Shown here one piece after another: positions 14,629-20,633 of a stretch of DNA of 20,633 nt. The stretch lies in assembly GCA_039208045.1 (NCBI GenBank), contig JBCCRH010000050.1:1-20633 (forward strand), in the 5' to 3' direction. The stretch comes from JBCCRH01 sp039208045 (GTDB lineage: Bacteria > Bacteroidota > Bacteroidia > Chitinophagales > Saprospiraceae). The notes beneath the pieces are model-generated. The model saw only the letters and a list, made by a program, of their open reading frames with translations, did no database searches and had not been told where the DNA came from. The number at the start of each line of letters is the position of its first letter. Positions within the stretch are counted from its first letter, which is position 1. Made by a program: the position numbers and the translations under genes.

Positions 14629-15381
14629 ATGAAAACTATTCGCTTAGCTTTCTCGATCTCGCTTTTAAGTAGTCTCTTATTCAGTAGCTGTGTTGGCCCT
14701 GTTGCTAGCCGCTATGAAACTGCTCACACCCTTGGAAAAGGTAAATTAGAAATAGCAGGAGGTATTGCTCAATATGAACCACGCGCCCGAAGTGGGCAAA
14801 CTAGAGTCGATCAATATCAGGTATTTGGAGGAAGAATTGGCTATGGGATCACTGACCAAGTAGACGCCAAGCTACGCTATGAGCGCCTCCTACTCCCCGA
14901 TGAGTTTGATGCTACTGTTAATTACCTGGAGTTGTACAGCAAAACACGTATCACTGACGACGAGAGTGTCGTCCAATACTCAACTTTACAGGGCATAGAC
15001 TTTCACTTTCTAAAAGACGGCGTAGAACCCACGCGAACCGCCGTTGCCCTTTCCCTAACCAATATGATTTCCTACCAGGCAGATGAAATCTTTGAAGCTG
15101 CGCTCAGTATGCAAACCCGCTACTTCCTCTCCTTCGACCCAGATCTGTTGGATCTTGACTTCGAGAATGTCGACCTAGAAGTCTACCGAGATCTAGATCG
15201 AATATTACTAGCCGCCGGCATTGATCTTGACCTCAATTTGGGCTTTAGCACTGATTTTGATCGCTGGGCCCTCCGCCCCTTCGTAGGTATGGGTGTTGGC
15301 TATGTAAGTCCTGGTGAAATCGGTATTTACAAAGTCGTTTCCTGGAATTATGGGCTGGGATTTAGCTACACCTTCCCGTAA
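14629..15381 (+). CDS. Lipoprotein with predicted beta-barrel-like body, paralogue B
   Basis: A 250-residue protein starting MKTIRLAFSISLLSSLLFSSC, a lipoprotein signal with Cys21. It is a paralogue of the protein encoded at 5922-6701: the shared N-terminal block runs from SRYETAHTLGKG to IGYGI, and both end with 'RW-LRPFVGMGVG' and 'WNYGLGFSYTF'-type strands. The middle differs, with an unusually acidic stretch here (about residues 160-200, DPDLLDLDFENVDLEVYRDL). The predicted topology is beta-rich and could be a membrane barrel or a periplasmic lipocalin-like barrel. Function unknown. It is immediately followed by a nested inverted repeat. Confidence 0.8.
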   Translation: MKTIRLAFSISLLSSLLFSSCVGPVASRYETAHTLGKGKLEIAGGIAQYEPRARSGQTRVDQYQVFGGRIGYGITDQVDAKLRYERLLLPDEFDATVNYLELYSKTRITDDESVVQYSTLQGIDFHFLKDGVEPTRTAVALSLTNMISYQADEIFEAALSMQTRYFLSFDPDLLDLDFENVDLEVYRDLDRILLAAGIDLDLNLGFSTDFDRWALRPFVGMGVGYVSPGEIGIYKVVSWNYGLGFSYTFP

Positions 15382-15383
15382 AA

Positions 15384-15470
15384 TTAAGCTGCCCCCAGGC
15401 TTAAACCTTGGAGGTTTTTCCTGACACGTACCAGTCAACCTCCAAGGTTTTGCAGCGCTGCGCAGCTTAA
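15384..15470. repeat. Nested inverted-repeat element after lipoprotein B
   Basis: The outer arms TTAAGCTGC (15384-15392) and GCAGCTTAA (15462-15470) enclose inner arms AAACCTTGGAGGTT (15403-15416) and AACCTCCAAGGTTT (15437-15450), a perfect 14-bp stem with a 20-base loop. It begins 3 bp after the stop codon. The CTTGGAG core also appears at the ends of the element at 3170-3314, suggesting a repeat family scattered in this genome. It could double as a transcription terminator or mRNA 3' stabiliser. Confidence 0.65.
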
Positions 15471-15559
15471 AGACGCAGAAACGGAAAAATTCCACAACTT
15501 TTAAACCACTTTTTTCAAGTTTTTTTGCAAACCTCATCATTCGTCACCCCTTCCCGCGA

Positions 15560-15606
15560 AATATTGGATATTACTTAGCCCTTGCACCGCTTAAATATCC
15601 AATATT
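15560..15606. repeat. 13-bp inverted repeat, possible activator-binding site
   Basis: AATATTGGATATT (15560-15572) and AATATCCAATATT (15594-15606) are perfect inverted copies separated by 21 bp. It stands ~220 bp upstream of the sigma-54 promoter of hsp20. Enhancer-binding proteins of sigma-54 systems bind palindromic sites at such distances, but it could also be a terminator-like hairpin for the gene upstream; no T-run follows. Confidence 0.5.
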
Positions 15607-15826
15607 GGGCCAATCTCCTCCACCCCAACCCTCAAACTCCCAAACCCGTCTCCCTCTCCTCCGTCGCCCATCCTCCTCTCCATCCCCCTTCCCTCCGTCC
15701 CCCGTCCTACCCTCTTCCCCCTCCCCTCCTGCCATTTTTACACCAACCCCCAAACAAACCTGCCATTTTTACACCCCAACCCCCACTCCCCTGCCATTCT
15801 TACCCCAATATCCCCCTGCGCTCTCC
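15607..15826. other. C-rich noncoding tract upstream of hsp20
   Basis: About 220 bp in which the + strand is dominated by C with T, containing many runs of 3-5 C. Open frames here encode only Pro/Ser/Leu-biased strings and have no homologue-like features. Together with 15382-15606 it makes a 500-bp gene-free stretch. The strong strand asymmetry, and the direct repeats inside it, mark this as control or unstable repeat DNA and not a decayed gene. Confidence 0.6.
15728..15806 (+). repeat. Three 17-bp direct repeats with exact 31-bp period
   Basis: CCTGCCATTTTTACACC occurs at 15728-15744 and 15759-15775. A third copy with two changes (CCTGCCATTCTTACCCC) is at 15790-15806. The starts are 31 bp apart each time, about three helical turns. 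The last copy ends 21 bp before the sigma-54 -24/-12 element. Position and phasing suggest protein-binding sites, for example for a bacterial enhancer-binding protein. The C-rich spacers (AACCCCCAAACAAA and CCAACCCCCACTCC) are related too, so tandem duplication explains their origin. Confidence 0.75.
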
Positions 15827-15843
15827 CTGGCACAGCCCTTGCA
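15827..15843 (+). promoter_or_regulatory. Sigma-54 (RpoN) -24/-12 promoter of hsp20
   Basis: CTGGCACAGCCCTTGCA matches the RpoN consensus YTGGCACGNNNNTTGCW at every fixed base but one (A instead of G after TGGCAC), with the required 10-bp GG-to-GC spacing. Predicted transcription would start near 15854, giving a leader of about 29 bases before the hsp20 ATG at 15883. Sigma-54 holoenzyme needs an ATP-driven enhancer-binding activator, and the direct repeats upstream are its candidate sites. That chaperone genes are under RpoN here is inferred from this match. Confidence 0.8.
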
Positions 15844-15882
15844 ATACTGACGATAGATTTATCATTCATAAACAATCGACAA

Positions 15883-16305
15883 ATGACAACAGAAAGAATT
15901 TTCCCGACTATCAACAAACTGATTGATAATATTTTAAATGAAGACTTTTTTCATATCCCAAGTACCAATTTACAATGGGCCGCTACCCTACCCGCAGTAA
16001 ATATTCGCGAAAGCGACCAAGCATTCACGCTAGAAGTAGCAGCGCCAGGACTAAGTAAAGAAGCATTTGACTTACAAGTAGAAGAGCAAGTGCTGACCAT
16101 CTCAGCCAAAAGTGAAGGAGAGCATACAAACAAAGCAAACTATATCCGAAAAGGCTTTAACTACCAAAACTTCAAGCGTTCCTTCCGTTTACCGAAAGGG
16201 ATAGATACGGCCGCCATCAATGCTAAGTACGAGCAGGGTGTTTTGTTTATCGAAATCCCAAAGGTGACAGAGGCTAAGAGCAAGACTAAGATTACGATCG
16301 AGTAA
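15883..16305 (+). CDS. Hsp20 / alpha-crystallin small heat-shock protein
   Basis: A 140-residue ATP-independent holdase of the alpha-crystallin family. The domain runs from about residue 34 (PAVNIRESDQAFTLEVAAPG) to 128. It includes AAPGLSKEAFDLQVEEQVLT, the late motif INAKYEQGVLFIEIPK (family A-x-x-x-x-G-V-L) and the C-terminal I-x-I anchor KTKITIE used for oligomerisation. The N-terminus (MTTERIFPTINKLIDNIL) is short, as in many Bacteroidota Hsp20 proteins. It follows a strong sigma-54 promoter and is followed 96 bp later by clpB on the same strand. Hsp20 holds unfolded proteins from which ClpB/DnaK recover them, so co-expression makes functional sense. Confidence 0.93.
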   Translation: MTTERIFPTINKLIDNILNEDFFHIPSTNLQWAATLPAVNIRESDQAFTLEVAAPGLSKEAFDLQVEEQVLTISAKSEGEHTNKANYIRKGFNYQNFKRSFRLPKGIDTAAINAKYEQGVLFIEIPKVTEAKSKTKITIE

Positions 16306-16392
16306 TTGACGAGGTCAAGGAGTCTAAGCATTTGCGTGCTTACACATGAACTGTGAGGTGCGTAAATGCGTATAACGTTTGACACTAAAAAA

Positions 16393-16398
16393 GAGGAG
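16393..16398 (+). promoter_or_regulatory. Shine-Dalgarno-like site of clpB
   Basis: GAGGAG lies 3 bases before the ATG at 16402. Most genes in this window lack such a site, as is usual in Bacteroidota, so its presence is unusual. It supports 16402 (MNLNNLTIKA) over the upstream in-frame ATG at 16366. Confidence 0.6.
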
Positions 16399-16401
16399 AT
16401 A

Positions 16402-19029
16402 ATGAACCTAAATAATCTAACGATAAAAGCCCAAGAGGCGATGCAACGCGCACAGCAGCACGCCATGGAGCAAGGTCATCAAGCAATCGAGACGGGGCAC
16501 ATATTTAAAGGTATCCTCGAAGTCGATCAGCATGTGACACCCTATATTTTTAAAAAATTAGGCGTCAATTTTAATACCGTAAAACTAGCAACTGATAGTA
16601 TCATGCAGTCCTACCCAAAAGTGGCAGGAGGAGCAGGGCAATACCTATCACGAGCGGGGACAGAAGCTCTACAAAAAGCAAATATTCTATTGAAAGAATT
16701 TCAGGATGAATATGTAGCATTAGAACATATCCTATTGGCCATGCTAGCGGGCAAAGACAATATTGCCCAAATGCTGAAGGATAGCGGTGTAACTGAGAAA
16801 GCACTCAAAGCAGCCATTACCGAATTGCGCAAAGGGAACCGAGTAACCAGCCAAAGTGCAGAAAATACGTATAATGCACTAGGCAAATACGCAGTAAACC
16901 TCAACGAACGGGCCCGCAGCGGCAAGCTCGACCCCGTTATTGGTCGAGAAGAAGAAATTCGCCGCCTATTGCACATCCTCGCCCGCCGTACGAAGAATAA
17001 CCCCATTCTTATCGGAGAACCGGGGGTAGGTAAAACGGCTATTGCCGAAGGCTTGGCTCACCGAATCGTCGAGGGTGATGTGCCGGAAGATTTGCGCGAC
17101 AAAGAGATTTTTGCCCTCGATATGGGCGCAATGATCGCTGGAGCGAAATTTCAAGGGGAGTTTGAGGAGCGCTTAAAAGCAGTCATCAATGAAGTCGTTT
17201 CCGCCGATGGTAATATCTTTTTATTCATTGATGAAATTCATACGCTGGTAGGTGCTGGGAAGAATCAAGGTGCGATGGATGCAGCCAATATTTTGAAGCC
17301 CGCCCTGGCTAGAGGATAACTGCGTGCTATTGGTGCCACCACCTTGGCAGAATATCAAAAGTATATCGAAAAAGATAAAGCGCTAGAGCGTCGCTTCCAG
17401 AAAGTTGTAGTAGATGAGCCCGGGGAAGAGGATGCTATTTCGATCTTGCGGGGCTTGAAAGAGCGCTATGAAACGCACCACAAAATCAACATAAAGGACG
17501 ATGCTATCGTAGCTGCGGTGCAGTTATCTACCCGCTACATCGCTGACCGATTTTTGCCAGACAAAGCCATCGATTTGGTGGATGAGGCAGCGGCTCGCCT
17601 ACGTCTAGAAATGAACTCTATGCCAGAGGAGCTAGACGAAGTAGAACGCAAAATTCGCCAGCTAGAAATCGAGCGCGAAGCAGTGAAGCGCGAGAGCGAT
17701 GAGCTAAAAATTGGACGCATCAACGAAGAGTTAGCCAACTTAGAAGAAGTTAGTAATGAACTAAAAGCACAGTGGGAGAGCGAGCGCGAAGTGGTATTGG
17801 GCATCCAAAAAGCCAAGGAAGATATCGAGCAGCTCAAAGTAGCGGCCAACCGCGCAGAACGAGAAGGGAATTTTAGCGAAGTAGCTGAAATTCGCTATGG
17901 CCGAATACCAGAGGTGAAAGTACGCTTAGAGGAGTTCAATGAACGCTTAATCGTCATGCAAGAAAGTGGAAAGCAACTTGTAAAGGAAGAAGTAGACGCC
18001 GAAGATATTGCAGAAATCGTTTCCCGCTGGACCGGCGTGCCCGTGACGCGCATGCTGAAGAGCGAACGAGAAAAGCTACTCCACTTAGAAGAAGACCTTC
18101 ACCAGCGTGTAGTTGGACAAAATATAGCAGTAGAAGCAGTAGCCGATGCCATCCGCCGAAGTCGTACTGGCCTTTCTAACGAAAAACGCCCCATCGGCTC
18201 GTTCCTCTTCTTGGGTACTACGGGGGTCGGAAAAACAGAGCTGGCGAAAGCCTTAGCCGAGTACCTATTTGATGACGAGAACTTGATGACGCGCATCGAT
18301 ATGAGCGAATATCAAGAACGGCATACAGTAAGCCGTTTAGTAGGTGCTCCTCCGGGCTACGTGGGCTATGACGAAGGGGGGCAATTGACAGAAGCTGTTC
18401 GGCGCAAGCCTTACTCTGTCGTCTTGCTCGATGAGATTGAAAAGGCACATCCCGATGTGTTCAACATCTTGCTACAAGTGCTGGAGGATGGGCGATTGAC
18501 AGATAACAAGGGACGCGTAGCTAACTTCAAAAATGCCATCGTGATTATGACTTCAAACATTGGATCGAGTATTATTAGAGAACAATTTTCCAAATTTGAA
18601 GGGCGTAGCAAAGCAGCCGTTATTGAAGAAACTGAAGAGCTAGTCTTTGAACTATTGAAGAAATCGGTACGCCCAGAGTTTCTCAATCGAATTGATGAAG
18701 TAATCATGTTCCAGCCGCTGAGTAAGCGACACATCCGCTCTATTGTAAAGCTACAGCTAGAGGAAGTGGAAGCCATTCTGGCAAAGCAAGAAATTGAATT
18801 CACGGCAACCGAAGAAGCCATTGACTGGCTAGCGCGAACAGGCTACAGTGCGGAATTTGGGGCACGCCCTGTCAAGCGAGTCATTCAGAAAAAAGTACTC
18901 AATGCCCTTTCTAAAGAATTGCTTCGAGGCGAAATCGGCCCCAGAAGCAAAGTTGTGATGGATGCCTTCGATGAAGCCGTCGTATTTCGCCCCCCCATTG
19001 GAGAGGAACTGAAAAGCATTGATTTGTAA
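16402..19029 (+). pseudogene. clpB: ClpB disaggregase, interrupted by one in-frame TAA
   Basis: Read through, the gene encodes a full ClpB (about 875 codons): N-domain (NNLTIKAQEAMQRAQQHA), NBD1 with Walker A GEPGVGKT (205-212) and Walker B DE at 277-278, a coiled-coil middle domain (~400-520), and NBD2 with Walker A GTTGVGKT (605-612), Walker B VVLLDEIEKA and a normal C-terminus. Codon 306 (17317-17319) is TAA, between PALARG and LRAIGATTLAEYQK, where ClpB has Glu (ARGELRAIGAT); a single G-to-T change of GAA explains it. No other disruption is seen. The 305-residue upstream product would end inside NBD1, lacking the sensor, arginine finger, middle domain and NBD2. The downstream piece (from about 17320) has no good restart; an in-frame TTG at 17344 is weak. 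The cause may be a real recent mutation, a sequencing error, or readthrough; sequence alone cannot decide. Confidence 0.9.
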
Positions 19030-19047
19030 AGAATAGGATAGAAAAGG

Positions 19048-19084
19048 AGTGCTGGTCGGCTTAATGCAGATCAGCACTTTTTTT
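19048..19084 (+). terminator. Intrinsic terminator after clpB
   Basis: AGTGCTG (19048-19054) pairs with CAGCACT (19072-19078), extendable by a G-U and a T-A pair. TTTTTTT follows directly. It begins 19 bp after the clpB stop and closes the hsp20-clpB unit. Confidence 0.8.
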
Positions 19085-19094
19085 ATGGAACTAA

Positions 19095-19124
19095 TTGCGC
19101 CAATCGTACCTTATTATACTTTCA
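19095..19124 (+). promoter_or_regulatory. Candidate housekeeping promoter of the Nudix gene
   Basis: TTG (19095-19097) and TACTTTCA (19117-19124) are 19 bp apart, matching the Bacteroidota -33/-7 layout (TTG ... TAnnTTTG) with two mismatches in the -7 box. The ATG at 19146 is 22 bases downstream. Confidence 0.4.
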
Positions 19125-19145
19125 CTCATCTCACACACCCAAAAA

Positions 19146-19592
19146 ATGATAGAACTACCTACTCCCCAATTTGGCGAAATCCCCAATGACACCGACTACA
19201 TTGAACGCCCTGGCAGCTACGCCCTCATCCTCAATAAAAAACGAGAATTAGCCGTAGTTGATACCGACTGGGGCCACCTCTACCTCCCTGGCGGCGGCAT
19301 CGATCCTGGCGAAAGCAAAGAACTAGCGCTTCATCGAGAGGTTATGGAAGAAACCGGCCTTTTCATCCAAATCAAAGCATACCTCGGCAGCGCCAAAGAA
19401 TATTTTTACTCTAGCAGTAGAGATAGCTACTTCAACAAAATTGCCCACTTTTTTATTGCAGAACCAATCGGACTTTATCCAAAAGGGAAAGTAGAAGACG
19501 ACCACGAATTGCTATGGATGCCGCCCAAGACAGCTTTCGAAGAACTACATACCGATGCCTACAGCTGGTTGGTAAAAAAGCATTTATTATAG
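19146..19592 (+). CDS. Nudix hydrolase
   Basis: A 148-residue protein carrying a perfect Nudix box, G-x5-E-x7-RE-U-x-EE-x-G-U: residues GIDPGESKELALH followed by REVMEETGL. The glutamates coordinate Mg2+ for hydrolysis of a nucleoside diphosphate linked to another group. The start is placed at the ATG 19146 (MIELPTPQFGEIPNDTDYIE); the open frame extends to 19095, but that overlaps the likely promoter. The core RPGSYALILNKKRELAVVDT with LYLPGGGI is the standard beta strand preceding the box. The specific substrate (ADP-ribose, dNTP, NADH or other) is not predictable. The gene converges on the membrane-protein gene, one base apart. Confidence 0.92.
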   Translation: MIELPTPQFGEIPNDTDYIERPGSYALILNKKRELAVVDTDWGHLYLPGGGIDPGESKELALHREVMEETGLFIQIKAYLGSAKEYFYSSSRDSYFNKIAHFFIAEPIGLYPKGKVEDDHELLWMPPKTAFEELHTDAYSWLVKKHLL

Positions 19593-19593
19593 C

Positions 19594-20025
19594 CTATTTC
19601 CGAATAGTCTTCAGCCGTAATTCTCCTTGAACCCGATTGTAATCCTTTTTACTCAAATCAATAGTAGTAACCACAGGATCACCAACCACGAGTCGCTTGG
19701 CTGGTCGTCCTAGTTGGGTATGCTCTTCCACCTTAGTAATGGCTTTCCAAGGAATACGGATCGCTTTGTGCGATAAACTAAACGGCCAAGTCATCCAGAT
19801 AATCAGACCTTTAGCAGAAGACTTCATGCGCAGCACATTCTGGTAGCTAAACCCACCAATGCTTGCCGACCACACATTAAGCGGCACACCTTTCATCTTC
19901 TTAGGCACTTCTGTTATGGCATATCTTTCTGCCAATTTTCGCCACCCACTTTGCTTGGCCAGCACATTGGCAATAAGCGGAAAACTCACTATCGAAAGCA
20001 CCACAGCGACGATCACCCAAATCAT
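19594..20025 (-). CDS. Single-pass membrane protein of unknown function
   Basis: A 143-residue protein starting at the ATG at 20025, with an N-terminal transmembrane helix (MIWVIVAVVLSIVSFPLIAN) and a soluble beta-rich domain. The segment SSAKGLIIWMTWPFSLSHKA followed by IRIPWKAITKVEE looks like a small PH-like domain in which 'f...h....IPW..I' is a common pattern. I do not recognise a named family. The start codon overlaps the stop of the upstream SufU-like gene by four bases (ATGA), so they are almost surely co-transcribed and translationally coupled. A longer frame to 20088 would overlap SufU and has no signal, so it was not used. Confidence 0.8.
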   Translation of the reverse strand: MIWVIVAVVLSIVSFPLIANVLAKQSGWRKLAERYAITEVPKKMKGVPLNVWSASIGGFSYQNVLRMKSSAKGLIIWMTWPFSLSHKAIRIPWKAITKVEEHTQLGRPAKRLVVGDPVVTTIDLSKKDYNRVQGELRLKTIRK

Positions 20026-20468
20026 ATTCCTTCGTTTTTTCGTTCTTCTATAAATTCCTTTAAAGCATCCCAGCTCAGCGTCGCGCATTTCAAGCGCCCC
20101 GGAAATTGCCGAGCCCCCGCAAAGGCCTCCAGTTCTTCATCTACATTCGAAACAGGAGCACCAGCATCTGGTTGTACCACGTCATAAAATTGATCAAAAA
20201 GCTCCCGCACTTCCTCTAACGACTTCCCAATGATACGCTTTACCAGCACCGAACTCGACGCCTTGGAAATAGCACAGCCATAGCCAAAGAAGTACGCCTC
20301 AGTAATCCGGTCGCCCTTCATCTCTAAAAACAACTCAAATTTATCGCCACATAGTGGATTATATGCTTCTAGTTTCAAGCTAGCATTTTCTTGCTTTTGG
20401 TAATGAAAAGGCTCACGCTGATGCTCCAGAATGACCGACTGATAAAGTTGTTTTAGTTTTTCATTCAT
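20022..20468 (-). CDS. sufU: SufU-like iron-sulfur cluster assembly protein
   Basis: A 148-residue protein with all the residues expected of SufU: Cys40 and Asp42 in NPLCGD, Cys65 in FGYGCAISKASSS, and Cys128 in GRLKCATLSW. These bind Zn2+ and accept sulfur from SufS cysteine desulfurase; SufU acts in the SUF pathway in the cytoplasm. The insert between Cys65 and Cys128 (about 60 residues) fits SufU and distinguishes it from IscU. The ATG at 20468 is chosen; a TTG at 20483 would add five residues. SufS and SufBCD are not in the window. It lies 11 bp after the stop of the saccharopine-dehydrogenase-like gene and overlaps the membrane-protein gene by 4 bp. Confidence 0.9.
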   Translation of the reverse strand: MNEKLKQLYQSVILEHQREPFHYQKQENASLKLEAYNPLCGDKFELFLEMKGDRITEAYFFGYGCAISKASSSVLVKRIIGKSLEEVRELFDQFYDVVQPDAGAPVSNVDEELEAFAGARQFPGRLKCATLSWDALKEFIEERKNEGI

Positions 20469-20479
20469 GCTTTTCAAAA

Positions 20480-20633
20480 TCAAATAACTTCCCGCTTTAC
20501 CCCCTCTACTTCCATAATCAAATCCGCCCCATAAGCTTTAGCAGGGGTTTGAAACCCCACAGGTGCATGCTGTTCCAATACTTTCTTGGTGCAGATCAGG
20601 CTGGTAATCGCCGTCAAGGTGTAGCCATTTGGC
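20480..20633 (-). CDS. Saccharopine-dehydrogenase-like protein, C-terminal fragment
   Basis: Only the last 50 residues are inside the window: PNGYTLTAITSLICTKKVLE, then QHAPVGFQTPAKAYGADLIM, then EVEGVKREVI before a TGA at 20480. The 'GY.LTA..sli...vl....p.GfqTPa.ayG.d.i' ending matches the C-terminus of the saccharopine dehydrogenase / trans-acting enoyl-reductase-like family, which bind NAD(P) through an N-terminal Rossmann fold that lies outside. Too short for a firm functional call. It is the upstream member of the SufU operon. Confidence 0.7.
   Translation of the reverse strand, partial: PNGYTLTAITSLICTKKVLEQHAPVGFQTPAKAYGADLIMEVEGVKREVI

Noticed and set aside
15728..15806. Three regularly spaced repeats resembling a short CRISPR array
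   Set aside because: The spacers are only 14 bp, C-rich and similar to each other, there are no cas genes, and the array ends at a sigma-54 promoter. Regulatory or tandem-duplication repeats explain it better.
15582..15926. Proline-rich open frames in the C-rich tract
   Set aside because: They are produced by base composition (CCN codons), overlap in several frames, and run through the direct repeats and promoter into hsp20 in the wrong frame.
17344..19029. Separate downstream gene encoding a shortened ClpB (start at TTG 17344)
   Set aside because: The sequence continues the ClpB reading frame without shift, has no ribosome site, and would begin in the middle of NBD1. A nonsense codon in one gene is the simpler account.

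Overview
The window looks like a chromosomal segment from a member of the Bacteroidota, most plausibly the Saprospiria (Lewinella-like); this placement is an inference. It rests on short 'FSSC/LGAC' lipoprotein signal peptides, a near absence of Shine-Dalgarno sites, Bacteroidota-type families (MbnP/MbnH pair, DUF6434 SAP protein, DUF885 peptidase, DUF4870) and intergenic regions full of short hairpins and heptamer repeats. No rRNA, tRNA, insertion sequence or true CRISPR array was seen.

Region 1 (1-3150, + strand) is a probable copper/metal operon. It holds the 3' end of an outer-membrane beta-barrel gene, a hairpin-rich spacer, a histidine-rich lipoprotein, an MbnP-like lipoprotein with a Trp cluster, and an MbnH-like di-heme enzyme that overlaps mbnP by 14 bp. 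A nested inverted-repeat element (3170-3314) follows. Region 2 (3358-5779) has an unrecognised 291-residue protein, a VapC-type PIN toxin with its small antitoxin (minus strand), and an NAD(P)-binding SDR protein.

Region 3 (5922-9837, minus strand) carries a lipoprotein predicted to form beta strands, then a probable operon read from 9837 down to 6840: exported DUF885 zinc peptidase, a proteasome/HslV-like Ntn hydrolase with Ser where the catalytic Thr normally sits, a YdeI/DUF1905 protein and a SAP/DUF6434 protein. Region 4 (10033-13192, +) has a small DUF4870 membrane protein and two tandem MacB/FtsX-type permeases, each preceded by a heptamer repeat and the same leader sequence. No ATPase partner is in view. 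Region 5 (13186-14567, minus) is a ThiS/MoaD-like ubiquitin-fold protein ending in Gly-Gly plus a six-Asp-box BNR protein. A second copy of the region 3 lipoprotein family (14629-15381, +) lies divergently beside it.

Region 6 (15382-19084, +) is a stress-chaperone locus. A 500-bp noncoding stretch holds two inverted repeats, a C-rich tract, three 17-bp direct repeats at an exact 31-bp period, and a near-consensus sigma-54 -24/-12 promoter about 40 bp before an Hsp20 gene. Next is clpB with its own Shine-Dalgarno, but it is interrupted by one in-frame TAA (codon 306) at the site where ClpB normally reads ARGELRAIGAT. A good hairpin-T-run terminator closes the locus. Region 7 (19095-20633) has a Nudix hydrolase, then convergently a membrane protein, a SufU-like Fe-S scaffold protein, and the C-terminal piece of a saccharopine-dehydrogenase-like protein.

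The most notable items are the sigma-54/31-bp repeat control region of hsp20-clpB, the nonsense codon in clpB, the Ser1 proteasome-like hydrolase, and the MbnP/MbnH operon with an extra His-rich lipoprotein.
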